From positions 372,001-436,000 of the forward strand of contig NZ_SUMF01000002.1 in assembly GCF_005048205.1 (NCBI RefSeq): DNA of 64,000 bases, read 5' to 3'. Under the pieces are notes generated by a model. It was given only the letters and a program-made list of their open reading frames with translations. It did no database searches and was not told where the DNA came from. Positions within the stretch are counted from its first letter, which is position 1, and every line of letters begins with the position of its first letter. A program made the position numbers and the translations under genes. The DNA comes from Chitiniphilus eburneus (lineage in GTDB: Bacteria > Pseudomonadota > Gammaproteobacteria > Burkholderiales > Chitinibacteraceae). This document shows, piece after piece, positions 47,485 to 58,076 of the stretch.

Positions 47485-47823
47485 ATGAACAACGTGTTTG
47501 CCGATATCCCGCAAGCTCTGGACGAAGAGCTGTTCCAGACCCTGACCAGCACGCCGGGCGTGCGGATCGAACGCATCGTTTCCACCGGGCAGGTGTCGCC
47601 CGACGGCTTCTGGTACGAGCAGGAGGAAACGGAATGGGTGCTGGTGCTGGAAGGCGCGGCACGCGTGGCGTTCGCGGATACGCCCGGCGAGATGGTGCTT
47701 GGCGTGGGCGACTATCTGTTGATCGCGCCAGGGCGGCGCCATCGGGTGAACTACACCGCCAACCGGACGGTCTGGCTGGCGGTGTGGTGGTCGGGGCCTT
47801 CGTGGGTGGCCGAAAAGATCTGA
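47485..47823 (+). CDS. Single-domain cupin protein
   Basis: Protein of 112 residues with one cupin beta barrel: motif 1 EEETEWVLVLEGAARVAFADTP and motif 2 LGVGDYLLIAPGRRHRVNYTANRTVWLAVWW. Only one His of the usual metal triad in motif 1 region is missing or replaced (no HxH), so metal binding is doubtful. It resembles small YbbM-like or phosphoribosylaminoimidazole-locus cupins; function unknown. ATG 47485 has GGAG 7 bases upstream; an in-frame GTG at 47473 lies inside that binding site. It shares the promoter region with padR. Confidence 0.82.
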   Translation: MNNVFADIPQALDEELFQTLTSTPGVRIERIVSTGQVSPDGFWYEQEETEWVLVLEGAARVAFADTPGEMVLGVGDYLLIAPGRRHRVNYTANRTVWLAVWWSGPSWVAEKI

Positions 47824-47832
47824 GCGGGTGGC

Positions 47833-49146
47833 TCAGGCAGCGGCCGGTTCCCCGTCGTGTGGCGCCAGCTGGTCGGCATTCTGTGCCCGGCGCTGGTAGC
47901 GGCTGAGCGCCAGTCCGGCCGCATCGATGTCCGGTACCCGGCCCTGGATCAGGTCGGCCAGCACGCGGGCGGAGCCGCAGGCCATGGTCCAGCCCAGCGT
48001 GCCGTGGCCGGTATTGAGGTACAGGTTGTCGATGTCCGTGCCGCAAACCAGCGGCGTCCCGTCCGGCGTCATCGGGCGCAGGCCGCTCCATGGCTTGCCG
48101 GAATCCACATCGCCCGCTTGGGGGAACAGATCCCTGGCGACCATTTTCAGAGTGTCGATGCGGCGTGGATCGAGTGAATGGTCGTAACCCATCAGTTCGG
48201 CCATGCCGCCGACACGCAGGCGGTCGTCGAAGCGGGTCAGCGCCACCTTGTAGGTTTCGTCCAGCACGGTGGAGCGCGGCGCGGCATCGGCATCGGTGAG
48301 TGGAATGGTCAGCGAGTAACCCTTCACCGGATACACCGGCAGCGACAGGCCCAGCGGCAGCGCGAGCTGGCGGCTGAAGCTGCCGCAGGCCAGCACCACC
48401 GCATCCGGGTGCAGCGCTTCGCCATCATCCAGCTCGACGTAGCTGATGCGCCCGTTCTGCTTGCCCAGGCGGGTGACTTCGACCAGATAGCGGAACTCGA
48501 CGCCCGCGGCCTGCGCCAGTTGCTCCAGGCGCTTGGTGAACAGGTGGCAATCGCCGGTTTCGTCGTTGGGCAGGCGCAGGCCGCCAACCAGCTTGTGCGC
48601 GACGGGCTCGAGCGCTGGTTCCACCGTTTCCAGCTCGTCCATGTCGAGCACTTCGTGCGGTACGCCCAGATCGGCCAGGATGGCGGCGTCACGCCGCGCG
48701 GCGGCCATCTGTGCCTCGGTACGCAGCAGTTGCAGCGTGCCCAGACTACGCTCCTGATAGTGCAAACCCAGCGTTTGGCGCAGCTCCCGGAGTTGATCGC
48801 GGCTGTACTCCGCCAGTGCCACCATCCGCCCCTTGTTGCGCGCGTAGGCGCCAGGGATGCAGTTGGCGAGCATGGCGGCCAGCCAGCGCAACTGGAATCC
48901 GCTGCCGTCCGGGTGGATGCGCAGCGGCGCGTGCGATGACATCAGCCACTTCAGGGCCTTGAGCGGAATACCCGGTGCGGCCCATGGCGCGGCATAGCCC
49001 GGCGATACCTGCCCGGCGTTGGCGAAACTGGTTTCCTCGGCCGCCGAAGCGTGTCGCTCCAGCACCGTGACTTCACAACCCGCCTGGCGTAGATACCAGG
49101 CCGTGGTCACGCCGATGACCCCCGCCCCGATCACAACGACTTTCAT
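47833..49146 (-). CDS. dadA: D-amino acid dehydrogenase
   Basis: Membrane-associated flavoenzyme oxidising D-alanine and other D-amino acids to the 2-oxo acid and passing electrons to the respiratory chain. The 437-residue protein begins MKVVVIGAGVIGVTTAWYLRQAG (FAD motif) and has TSFANAGQVSPGYAAPWAAPGIPLKALKWL, the DadA hallmark. It ends with GLRPMTPDGTPLVCGT, NLYLNTGHGTLGWTMACGSA. ATG 49146. It is divergent from an Lrp/AsnC regulator, the usual arrangement for dad control. The cupin gene is convergent. Confidence 0.96.
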   Translation of the reverse strand: MKVVVIGAGVIGVTTAWYLRQAGCEVTVLERHASAAEETSFANAGQVSPGYAAPWAAPGIPLKALKWLMSSHAPLRIHPDGSGFQLRWLAAMLANCIPGAYARNKGRMVALAEYSRDQLRELRQTLGLHYQERSLGTLQLLRTEAQMAAARRDAAILADLGVPHEVLDMDELETVEPALEPVAHKLVGGLRLPNDETGDCHLFTKRLEQLAQAAGVEFRYLVEVTRLGKQNGRISYVELDDGEALHPDAVVLACGSFSRQLALPLGLSLPVYPVKGYSLTIPLTDADAAPRSTVLDETYKVALTRFDDRLRVGGMAELMGYDHSLDPRRIDTLKMVARDLFPQAGDVDSGKPWSGLRPMTPDGTPLVCGTDIDNLYLNTGHGTLGWTMACGSARVLADLIQGRVPDIDAAGLALSRYQRRAQNADQLAPHDGEPAAA

Positions 49147-49191
49147 GGCGCACCTCGCGCATGGAATATTAGAGATTACTGTGAGTATATT

Positions 49192-49215
49192 GAGAGACCA
49201 CCAGTGGTTTTCTCT
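49192..49215. promoter_or_regulatory. Imperfect palindrome between dadA and the Lrp gene
   Basis: GAGAGACCACCAGTGGTTTTCTCT, AT-richer surroundings; a plausible Lrp-type site in the divergent promoter region. Confidence 0.45.
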
Positions 49216-49244
49216 ATTGATCGCTGCGTTTTTGGAGGCTCCCC

Positions 49245-49733
49245 ATGCGGACCCAATACCGTGCCGGACGTGAACTCGATCGGATCGACTACAAGATACT
49301 GCGCGCGCTGCAAGGCAATGCGCGGCTGTCGATCACCGAGTTGGCCGAGCGCGTGGGGCTGACCGCCACGCCGTGCGCGGAGCGGGTGAAGCGGCTGGAG
49401 GAAACAGGCGTGATCCTGGGCTACCATGCCCGCCTCTGCCCGCAGAAGCTGGATGCGCCGCTGCTGGTGTTCGTCGAGCTGAAGCTGTCGCAGAAATCCG
49501 CACAGATCTTCGACGAGTTCCGCCGCACGGTTGGCACCATCGGCGAGGTGCTGGAATGCCATCTCATCGCGGGCGATTTCGACTATCTGCTCAAGGCCCG
49601 GTTGCCGGACATGACGCACTATCGCCGCCTGCTGGGCGATATCCTGCTGCGCCTGCCCGGCGCGGCCGAATCGCGCAGCTATATCGTGATGGAAGAGGTC
49701 AAGGAAACGCTGAATCTACCGCTGCCGGACTGA
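49245..49733 (+). CDS. Lrp/AsnC-family regulator, probably of dadA
   Basis: Regulator of 162 residues: N-terminal helix-turn-helix LDRIDYKILRALQGNARLSITELAERVGLTATPCAERVKRLEETGVILGYHA and a C-terminal RAM ligand domain (LLVFVELKLSQKSAQIFDEFRRTV...ECHLIAGDFDYLLKARLPDM). The ligand is probably an amino acid such as alanine. ATG 49245, GGAGG 7 bases upstream. Divergent from dadA, as in the DadR systems of Pseudomonas, so activation of dadA is the likeliest role (inference). Confidence 0.93.
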   Translation: MRTQYRAGRELDRIDYKILRALQGNARLSITELAERVGLTATPCAERVKRLEETGVILGYHARLCPQKLDAPLLVFVELKLSQKSAQIFDEFRRTVGTIGEVLECHLIAGDFDYLLKARLPDMTHYRRLLGDILLRLPGAAESRSYIVMEEVKETLNLPLPD

Positions 49734-49766
49734 TCGAATCGCAGGACATCCCTGAAGGAGTACCCC

Positions 49767-50321
49767 ATGGCGCTTACCGCCTCCAACATGTTGTCGCTGG
49801 GCAGCGCGCTGCCCAACTTTGCCCTGCCCGATGGCCAGGGCACCTTTCGCACCGATGGCGAGCTGGCTGGCCCCAAGGGATTGTTCGTGATCTTCATCTG
49901 CAATCACTGCCCGTACGTGAAGCACATCAATCCGGCGCTGGCGCCGATGGGCGCGGAGTTCGCCGCGCTGGGGGTGGGGATGGTGGCGATCAGCCCCAAC
50001 GATGTCGCCCAATACCCGGACGACTCGCCGCAGCGCATGGTCGAGGTGGCGCGCGAAGCGGGCTACACCTTCCCCTACCTGTATGACGAGACGCAGACGG
50101 TGGCGCGCGAATTCGGCGCGGCCTGCACGCCGGACCTGTTCCTGTTCGACATGCATGGCCGGCTGGTCTATCGCGGCCAGTTCGACGACACCCGGCCTGG
50201 TGGCGCGCCAGCCACCGGCGAGGACATCCGCCGCGCGGTGCGCGCACTGTCGAGCGGGCATCCGGTGGTGGACGATCAGCGGCCCAGCATCGGTTGCGGC
50301 ATCAAGTGGAAGCAGGGCTGA
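49767..50321 (+). CDS. Thioredoxin-fold protein (AhpC/TSA-like)
   Basis: Protein of 184 residues with FALPDGQGTFRTDGELAGPKGLFVIFICNHCPYVKHINPAL; the CNHC pair at residues 45-48 is the redox-active CxxC of this family. FPYLYDETQTVAREFGAACTPDLFLFDMHGRLVYRGQFDD follows. It ends in GCGIKWK, typical of this peroxiredoxin-like group. No signal peptide. ATG 49767, 33 bases after the lrp stop, so it may be cotranscribed. Reductant and substrate unknown. Confidence 0.88.
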   Translation: MALTASNMLSLGSALPNFALPDGQGTFRTDGELAGPKGLFVIFICNHCPYVKHINPALAPMGAEFAALGVGMVAISPNDVAQYPDDSPQRMVEVAREAGYTFPYLYDETQTVAREFGAACTPDLFLFDMHGRLVYRGQFDDTRPGGAPATGEDIRRAVRALSSGHPVVDDQRPSIGCGIKWKQG

Positions 50322-50502
50322 GCCCGCGCGGCTGAAGCGGGCAAACGCTGCTGCGAAGCCCGCAAGGCGTTGCGCGAACTGCTGGTTCCGCAACAGCCGC
50401 TGCGCTGTCGCGTCAGCGCCGGCGCGCTCCGGCGGATGGCACGCTTCCTGCAGGACAGCAGGCTTCGCGCGCCAGCCGGGCGCGCCCGACCGGATGCCTG
50501 CC

Positions 50503-51879
50503 ATGAGCCAACGACAACTCAGCCTCAATGCCTTTATTCCCGCCACCGGCCACCATGTGGCGGCGTGGCGCCACCCGGATGCCGCCGCCAACGGCGGCCA
50601 TGAGTTCCAGCATTACGCGCGCGTGGCCCAGGCGGCGGAAGCCGCCAAGTTCGACGGCGTGTTTCTCGCCGACAGCGCGGCGGTGTGGGGGGGCGCGGGT
50701 GTGGGCGGCACCGATCGCCAGGGGCTGGAATCGCTGGCGCGCAGCGCACGCGGTGCGCACTTCGAGCCGATCACGCTGTTATCGGCGCTGGCGGCGGTGA
50801 CCGAGCGGATCGGCCTGATCGCCACCGTGACCACCACCTACAACGAGCCCTACCACCTGGCGCGCAAGTTCGCATCGCTCGACTGGCTGTCGGGCGGGCG
50901 CGCCGGCTGGAACCTCGTCACCTCGGCCAATCAGCACGAGGCGCAGAACTTCGGCCTGGATGCACATGTCGAGCACGCCGATCGCTATCAGCGCGCCGAA
51001 GAATTCATCGACGTGGTCAAGGGTCTGTGGGATAGCTGGGAAGACGATGCCTTCCTGCGCGACAAGGACAGCGGCGTCTACTTCGATGCCGACAAGCTGC
51101 ATCCGCTCAACCATCGCGGCACGCATTTCAAGGTGCGCGGGCCGCTGAACGTGGCACGTCCGCCGCAGGGCTACCCGGTGCTGGTACAGGCCGGCTCCAG
51201 CGAGCCGGGCAAGGAACTGGCCGCCCGTACCGCCGAGGTGATCTTCACCGCGCAGCAGACGCTGGCCGATGCCCAGGCGTTCTACGCCGACGTGAAGGGG
51301 CGGCTGGCGCGCTATGGCCGCAGCCCCGATTCGCTGAAGATCCTGCCCGGCGTGTTCCCAGTGGTGGGGCGCACCGAGGCCGAAGCGCAGGAGAAATTCG
51401 AGGCGTTGCAGAACCTGATCGACCCCAAGGTGGGCCTGGCGCTGCTGTCGGGCATGATCGGTGGCTTCGATCTCTCCGCCTACCCGGTGGACGGCCCGCT
51501 GCCGCCGTTGCCGGCGTCCAACGGCGGCAAAAGCCGGCAAGCGCTGCTGATCGACAAGGCGCGCCGCGAAAACCTGACCATCCGCGAGCTGTATCTGTCG
51601 ATTGCCGGCGCGCGCGGCCACTGGCAGGTGGTCGGCTCGGCCGAGCAGGTCGCCGACCAGTTGCAGGCCTGGTTCGAGCAGGGCGCGGCCGATGGCTTCA
51701 ACCTGATGCCGCCGGTGCTGCCCACCGGGCTGGACGACTTTATCGAACTGGTGTTGCCGATCCTGCGCGAACGCGGCCTGTTTCGCAGCGAATACCAGGG
51801 CCGCACCTTGCGCGAGCACCTGGGGCTGAGCCGGCCGGAGAACCACCACACCGTCCAGCGCAACCGGGTCGCGGCCTGA
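50503..51879 (+). CDS. NtaA/SnaA/DszA-family FMN-dependent monooxygenase
   Basis: Flavin-dependent monooxygenase of 458 residues in the luciferase-like superfamily, needing a separate flavin reductase. Motifs: LSLNAFIPATGHHVAAWRHPDA, FDGVFLADSAAVW, FEPITLLSALAAVTERIGLIATVTTTYNEPYHLARKFASLDWLSGGRAGWNLVTSANQHEAQNFG, PQGYPVLVQAGSSEPGKELAART, FNLMPPVLPTGLDDF. Relatives act on nitrilotriacetate, sulfones, pristinamycin or alkanesulfonates; the substrate here is unknown. Start ATG 50503; ATG 50494 is in frame. No strong binding site is seen. Confidence 0.9.
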   Translation: MSQRQLSLNAFIPATGHHVAAWRHPDAAANGGHEFQHYARVAQAAEAAKFDGVFLADSAAVWGGAGVGGTDRQGLESLARSARGAHFEPITLLSALAAVTERIGLIATVTTTYNEPYHLARKFASLDWLSGGRAGWNLVTSANQHEAQNFGLDAHVEHADRYQRAEEFIDVVKGLWDSWEDDAFLRDKDSGVYFDADKLHPLNHRGTHFKVRGPLNVARPPQGYPVLVQAGSSEPGKELAARTAEVIFTAQQTLADAQAFYADVKGRLARYGRSPDSLKILPGVFPVVGRTEAEAQEKFEALQNLIDPKVGLALLSGMIGGFDLSAYPVDGPLPPLPASNGGKSRQALLIDKARRENLTIRELYLSIAGARGHWQVVGSAEQVADQLQAWFEQGAADGFNLMPPVLPTGLDDFIELVLPILRERGLFRSEYQGRTLREHLGLSRPENHHTVQRNRVAA

Positions 51880-51980
51880 CCGCGACAGGCGTTTTCTTCC
51901 GCTACCTTATCGAGAGGCCCGCGCCGCATGGCGCGGGTTCGCCGCGATATCGGCTTTTCATCCCCATCCACGGACACTCC

Positions 51981-52769
51981 ATGACCCAAGCGCCCACCCC
52001 TGGCGGCTTTGCCCATGCCACGACCCCGGTCACGGCCACGCTGATCGTGACCGACGATGCCGACCTGGAAACCGGCGACATCCGCCTGGACGACATCGAC
52101 GCGTATTACGCCCGGCCACAAGGCGAGGGGCCATTCCCGGTGGTTCTGATCGCGCACGAGATCTTCGGTGTGCACGAGCATATCCGCGACGTGGTACGGC
52201 GCTTCGCCAAGGCCGGTTACCTGGCGGTGGCGCCGGAGCTGTTCCAGCGGCAGGGCGATGTGCGGCAACTGGCCGGCTTCGAGCAGATACGCCCGGTGGT
52301 GGCGCAGGTGCCGGACGATCAGGTATTCGCCGATCTGGATGCGGCGCTGGATTGGGCCATTGCGCATGGCGGCGATGCGGCGCGCGTGGCGATGACCGGC
52401 TTTTGCTGGGGCGGCCGCATCGCCTGGCTATACGCAGCCCGTCAGCCGCGTCTGCGCGCGGTGGTGGCATGGTATGGCCGGCTGGTGGGCGAGGTCACTG
52501 CCAACCAGCCGCGTTTTCCCGCCGACGTGGTGCAAGCGCTGAAGGCGCCGGTGCTGGGGCTGTATGGCGGGGCGGACACCAGTATCCCGCAGGACACCGT
52601 GGCGCCGTTCCAGGCCGCGCTGGCGGCCAGCGGCGGTGCATCGGAAGTTCATGTCTATCCCGAAGCCGGGCATGCCTTCTACGCGGACTATCGGCCCAGC
52701 TATCACGCCGAAGCGGCGCGCGATGGTTGGCAACGCACGCTGGAATGGTTCCGACGCCACGGGGTGTAG
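51981..52769 (+). CDS. Dienelactone hydrolase family protein
   Basis: Alpha/beta-hydrolase of 262 residues: VVLIAHEIFGVHEHIRDVVRRFAKAGYLAVAPELF, nucleophile elbow MTGFCWGGRIAWLYA with Cys, GLYGGADTSIP with Asp and YPEAGHAFYADYRPSY with His, the DLH triad. E. coli YghX-type relatives are similar; it need not act in aromatic degradation, as no catechol genes are near. ATG 51981, 101 bases after the monooxygenase gene. It ends at a bidirectional terminator shared with hemB. Confidence 0.93.
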   Translation: MTQAPTPGGFAHATTPVTATLIVTDDADLETGDIRLDDIDAYYARPQGEGPFPVVLIAHEIFGVHEHIRDVVRRFAKAGYLAVAPELFQRQGDVRQLAGFEQIRPVVAQVPDDQVFADLDAALDWAIAHGGDAARVAMTGFCWGGRIAWLYAARQPRLRAVVAWYGRLVGEVTANQPRFPADVVQALKAPVLGLYGGADTSIPQDTVAPFQAALAASGGASEVHVYPEAGHAFYADYRPSYHAEAARDGWQRTLEWFRRHGV

Positions 52770-52786
52770 CCGGCTGGTACCCAGCA

Positions 52787-52821
52787 AAAAAAAAAACGGC
52801 ACCGTCGAGGTGCCGTTTTTT
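52787..52821. terminator. Bidirectional intrinsic terminator
   Basis: 13-bp stem AAAAAACGGCACC/GGTGCCGTTTTTT with a 5-base loop, a further A run on one side and T run on the other. It serves both the dienelactone hydrolase gene (+) and hemB (-). Confidence 0.93.
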
Positions 52822-52838
52822 GACGGGTACGCGCGGGA

Positions 52839-54814
<1,976 letters not shown>

Positions 54815-54841
54815 GACGAAGCCGCCTGCGAACAGGGGTGT

Positions 54842-54944
54842 AAAGGACGAAGGCCGGGCGCATTGCTGCGTTATGCCGTGCTCGCGGGGGACCGACCCGC
54901 GCCACCCGGCACGACTTGTACCGCATTCCGGCTTTCGTCCTTTT
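54842..54944. repeat. 103-base inverted repeat with a GC-rich centre
   Basis: Ends AAAGGACGAAGGCCGG and CCGGCTTTCGTCCTTT pair at 15 of 16 positions. The centre contains CGCGGG/CCCGCG and GTGC/GCAC pairs. It lies in the 348-base gap between the phosphatase and DUF3422 genes and could act as a terminator for the former, ending in TTTT on the plus strand. Confidence 0.65.
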
Positions 54945-55041
54945 CTTCGGGAGGAGCCTGACCCGGCGTTTGCTTGGCCACGCAGCTTGCCCAGAAAAAG
55001 GCGCCCTTCACTTGCCATTCATCGGTGAAGTTTTATAGATC

Positions 55042-55085
55042 GCAGCAATTTTGCTGCAATGCAACATAAATTGCTGCGCCGCAAT
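55042..55085. promoter_or_regulatory. Clustered TTGC/GCAA repeats upstream of the DUF3422 gene
   Basis: GCAGCAA-TT-TTGCTGC (55042-55057) overlaps TTGCTGCAATGCAA (55051-55064), followed by TTGCTGCGCCGCAA (55071-55084). The last two have TTGC-N6-GCAA symmetry. This resembles the TGC-rich sites of PhaR-type regulators of polyhydroxyalkanoate granule genes (inference from motif shape only). Confidence 0.4.
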
Positions 55086-55162
55086 ATCCCCATTGGCATC
55101 TTCCCGCACCGCCGGGCTACCTGCCTGGCAAACCGGTGCCACCCGCACCCGAGGAGCCACGC

Positions 55163-56461
55163 ATGAACGCACCCAGCGCCTTTGCACGCCTGTCGGATCA
55201 CCCCTTGCGTCGGGAGCTGAACGACGAAGCCCACGCCCGCCCGTTCGAACCTTTGCAGACACCGGCACGGCTCAGCTTCGTCGCTTACCTGCACCGCAAC
55301 GCCAGCGCGGAACAGGAGCGCTGGCTGCTGGGCGAGCTGTGCGCCTGGGGGCAGGTTCAACCGCCAGCCCCGGACAGCGTTCATTTCTCCGCCATCCTGG
55401 GCGGGGTACGTTTCAAGTGGGCGCGCCATGCCGAGTACTCCTCGATGACGGTGATCGCCGAAGGCGAAGCGGATGCGCCCTTCACCCAGACGGCGCTGAG
55501 CGAACTGCCCGCTGACTGGCTGGCCCAGTTGCCCGGCAATGTCCTGCATGCCGCACACGCGCTACTGCTGCCGGACGACGCCCTGCCCGCGAACGTGGAG
55601 GAAGTGTCCGAGCGCTATTTTGGCGGCAACGATCTGATTGGCGCGGGCCTGGGCGAAGGCGCGGCGCGCGCGTTCACCGATTTTCGCATCGGTGCCGATG
55701 GCTTTGGCCGCTATGTGCTGGGAAACGCCGGCATGGGCCGGCGCCAGGCCGGGCGCATGCTGCAACGGCTGTTCGAGATCGATACCTATCGCATGCTCGC
55801 GTTGTTGGCGCTGCCGGTGGCCAAGAGCATTTCACCCGAACTGACGGACGCCGATCACGAACTCGCCGAACTGACCGCGGCGATGCCGGCCGCGCGGCAG
55901 GAAGACGAGCCGATCCTGCTCGACCGCCTGACCCAGCTCGCGGCGCGGATCGAAAGCGCGTTGTCGCGCACCGACTTTCGCTTTTCCGCCGCCCACGCCT
56001 ATTACGAGATCGTACGCCGCCGCGTGGTGGAGTTGCGGGAGCTGCGCATCCAGGGCGTGCAGCCATTCACCGAGTTCGTCGAGCGCAGGCTCAGCCCGGC
56101 GATGGATACCTGCGAATCGGTAGCGCGGCGCCAGCGGGTGCTGGCCGCGCGCGTGGCACGGGCTTCCTCGCTGCTACGCACGCGGGTCGAAATCACCCAT
56201 GAGCGGCAGAACCAGCAATTGCTGGCCTCAATGGACAAGCGCGCGCAATTGCAGTTGCGCTTGCAGGAAACCGTGGAAGGCCTCTCGGTGGCCGCCATCA
56301 CCTACTACACCGTCGGGCTGATCGGTTATCTGGGCAAGGGTGTGAAGGCCATGGGCGCACCCCTTGACGCGGAGCTGGTCACCGCGGTGGCTATCCCTTT
56401 GGTCGCCCTGACGGTGGCGTGGGGTTTACGTCGTTTTCGCCGTTCCCTCAGTTGCGCATGA
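55163..56461 (+). CDS. DUF3422 membrane-anchored protein
   Basis: Protein of 432 residues of the DUF3422 family: LSDHPLRRELNDEAHARPFEPLQTPARLSFVAYL, the WARHAEYSSMTVIAEG segment, RYFGGNDLIGAGLGEGAARAFTDFRIGADGFGRYVLGNAGM, then a long helical region and two C-terminal membrane helices (LSVAAITYYTVGLIGYLGKGV and LVTAVAIPLVALTVAWGLRRF). The cytoplasmic part is mostly helical, as in CorA-like folds; function is unknown. ATG 55163, GAGGAG 6 bases upstream. Promoter region with repeated TTGC/GCAA sites. Confidence 0.9.
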   Translation: MNAPSAFARLSDHPLRRELNDEAHARPFEPLQTPARLSFVAYLHRNASAEQERWLLGELCAWGQVQPPAPDSVHFSAILGGVRFKWARHAEYSSMTVIAEGEADAPFTQTALSELPADWLAQLPGNVLHAAHALLLPDDALPANVEEVSERYFGGNDLIGAGLGEGAARAFTDFRIGADGFGRYVLGNAGMGRRQAGRMLQRLFEIDTYRMLALLALPVAKSISPELTDADHELAELTAAMPAARQEDEPILLDRLTQLAARIESALSRTDFRFSAAHAYYEIVRRRVVELRELRIQGVQPFTEFVERRLSPAMDTCESVARRQRVLAARVARASSLLRTRVEITHERQNQQLLASMDKRAQLQLRLQETVEGLSVAAITYYTVGLIGYLGKGVKAMGAPLDAELVTAVAIPLVALTVAWGLRRFRRSLSCA

Positions 56462-56533
56462 TTCGCAATTTCCCATGTAAGACAAGGGGTTATGTAAATT
56501 TGAGAGGGGGCCGTACATATGTAGGGGGGCGCT

Positions 56534-56644
56534 CAGTCAGGCTGGAGTGAAAACTGAAGGGTATCCATCGACATACCCTGACTGTCGCTATCAAGGTTGT
56601 CAGGTTCTGATTTCAAGCGCGGCAATCAGGTAAAACCCGATTGC
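56534..56644 (+). promoter_or_regulatory. Structured leader region upstream of the DegV gene
   Basis: CAGTCAGG (56534-56541) pairs with CCTGACTG (56577-56584), enclosing GTAT/ATAC (56561-56564/56573-56576). A second stem GCAATCAGG/CCCGATTGC (56622-56630/56636-56644, one mismatch) follows with a TAAAA loop. The whole 301-base gap is AT-richer than its surroundings and holds no ORF that I can support. Confidence 0.4.
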
Positions 56645-56762
56645 ACGGAACAGCTTTCCAACCAATGATCCTGGAATAAAACCGAAAAGGCACGGTCAAA
56701 AAACAGGATCGGCCATACTGACGTGGCTATATTTGCACGTTTTAAAACTCTGGAGAGAAGCT

Positions 56763-57704
56763 TTGCGCATTGGCATCGTGACCGATTCCTGCTGTGATTT
56801 GCCGCGTTCGTTTATCGATCGGAACGGGATCGTGATTCTTCCGATCACCATTTCCTCGGCATCGCAACAATTCATCGATAACCGAAATCCCGGCGCCACG
56901 CTGGAGTTTTATTGGCGGATCAAGCAGGGTGAAACCACCTTCGAATCGGCGCCGTTGTCGGTGGAGGAAATCCGCTCGCTCTTCCTGGAGCGGCTGGTGG
57001 TCGAATACGACTACATCTTCTGCCTGACCGTGATGGCCAGCCGCAGCCGCATTCACGAATATGCCACCCAGGCGTCGTTCGGCATCCTCAACAGCTACAA
57101 GCCCGTGCGCGAGGCCGCTGGTGTCGGCGGCCCGTTTTCGCTGCGGGTGTTCGATACCGGTACGCTGTTCCCCGGTCAGGGGTTGATCGTGGCGGAGGTG
57201 GCGCGGCTGGTGCGCGAGGAGCGTTCCACGCTGGAGATCATCCGTCATATCGAGATGCTGCAACGGCTGACCCAGGCGTTCCTGATCCCGGAAAACCTGG
57301 ATCAGTTGCGGCGCCAGGCGCGCAGCAAGGGCGACAAGAGCGTGGGGCTGGCATCCTACCTGCTTGGTAGCGCGCTCGATATCAAACCCATCATCCGGGG
57401 GTTCCAGGGGCAGACCGAGCCGGTGGGCAGGGTGCGGGGCTTCGAGAGCGGCGCCGAGCGCCTGTTCGCCGCCGCCTGCCAGCAGATCGAGGCCGGCCTG
57501 ATGGCGCCGACCATTTGTATCAGCTACGGCGGTGAGATCGACCGCATCACGACGTTGCCGGGCTGGAATGCCCTGGTCGAACTGGCGCGGGAACGTGGTG
57601 TGACCATCCACGTGGCGGAGATGAGCGCCACGGCGGCCGTCAATATCGGGGTGGACGGGCTGGCGCTGGCCTTTGCCAGCACGCGGGAAGCGCGCTTCGA
57701 CTGA
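56763..57704 (+). CDS. DegV-family fatty-acid-binding protein
   Basis: Protein of 313 residues. LRIGIVTDSCCDLPRSFIDRNGIVILPITISSASQQFIDN is the DegV N-terminal pattern, ESAPLSVEEIRSLF and YDYIFCLTVMASRSRIHEYA follow, and FRVFDTGTLFPGQGLIVAEVARLVREE supports it. Length is slightly above the usual 280. DegV proteins bind fatty acids and in Firmicutes deliver them to fatty-acid kinase; no fakA-like partner is in view. The best start is TTG 56763, with GGAG at 7 bases; no in-frame ATG or GTG fits. Proteobacterial members are uncommon. Confidence 0.82.
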   Translation: MRIGIVTDSCCDLPRSFIDRNGIVILPITISSASQQFIDNRNPGATLEFYWRIKQGETTFESAPLSVEEIRSLFLERLVVEYDYIFCLTVMASRSRIHEYATQASFGILNSYKPVREAAGVGGPFSLRVFDTGTLFPGQGLIVAEVARLVREERSTLEIIRHIEMLQRLTQAFLIPENLDQLRRQARSKGDKSVGLASYLLGSALDIKPIIRGFQGQTEPVGRVRGFESGAERLFAAACQQIEAGLMAPTICISYGGEIDRITTLPGWNALVELARERGVTIHVAEMSATAAVNIGVDGLALAFASTREARFD

Positions 57705-58076
57705 ATGCGGTGAACAACGCCAGTGCCGCCGTGCGGGCACGTCGTATGGAACACCCACCACCAGTCCGGGGTTCGCCCGGTTTCCTTCGGCCGCAGGCAA
57801 CACAAGGTCTGCAATACCTGGCGTGGCATTCCCGCGCGGGGTAACGAGGGCTTGCTGAGCAGCGCCAGTTGCCGGCAAGAAAAGGCCGGCATTCACCGGC
57901 GGGATGAAGTGGTTCACGCCTTGCAGTATTTGTGCCGCCGCGTTCCGGGTATCCCCTGAGCGGGCTTTCTGCTGAACAGATCAGGCGTGAACGATGGAAG
58001 GGTGGGCCATCCAATGCCGGTCGGATCGGGTACGGGGGATACCTTCACTTTCCAGCCGGATGGCCCGGTGAACTGG
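57705..58076. other. 372-base gap between convergent genes, no supported gene
   Basis: It holds scattered short GC palindromes (for example GCCGGC near 57870-57900) but no ORF, repeat copy or terminator that I would defend. Confidence 0.4.

Noticed and set aside
57705-58076. Short ORFs on both strands between degV and the chemoreceptor gene.
   Set aside because: No binding sites, no family motifs, and composition is as in non-coding gaps.
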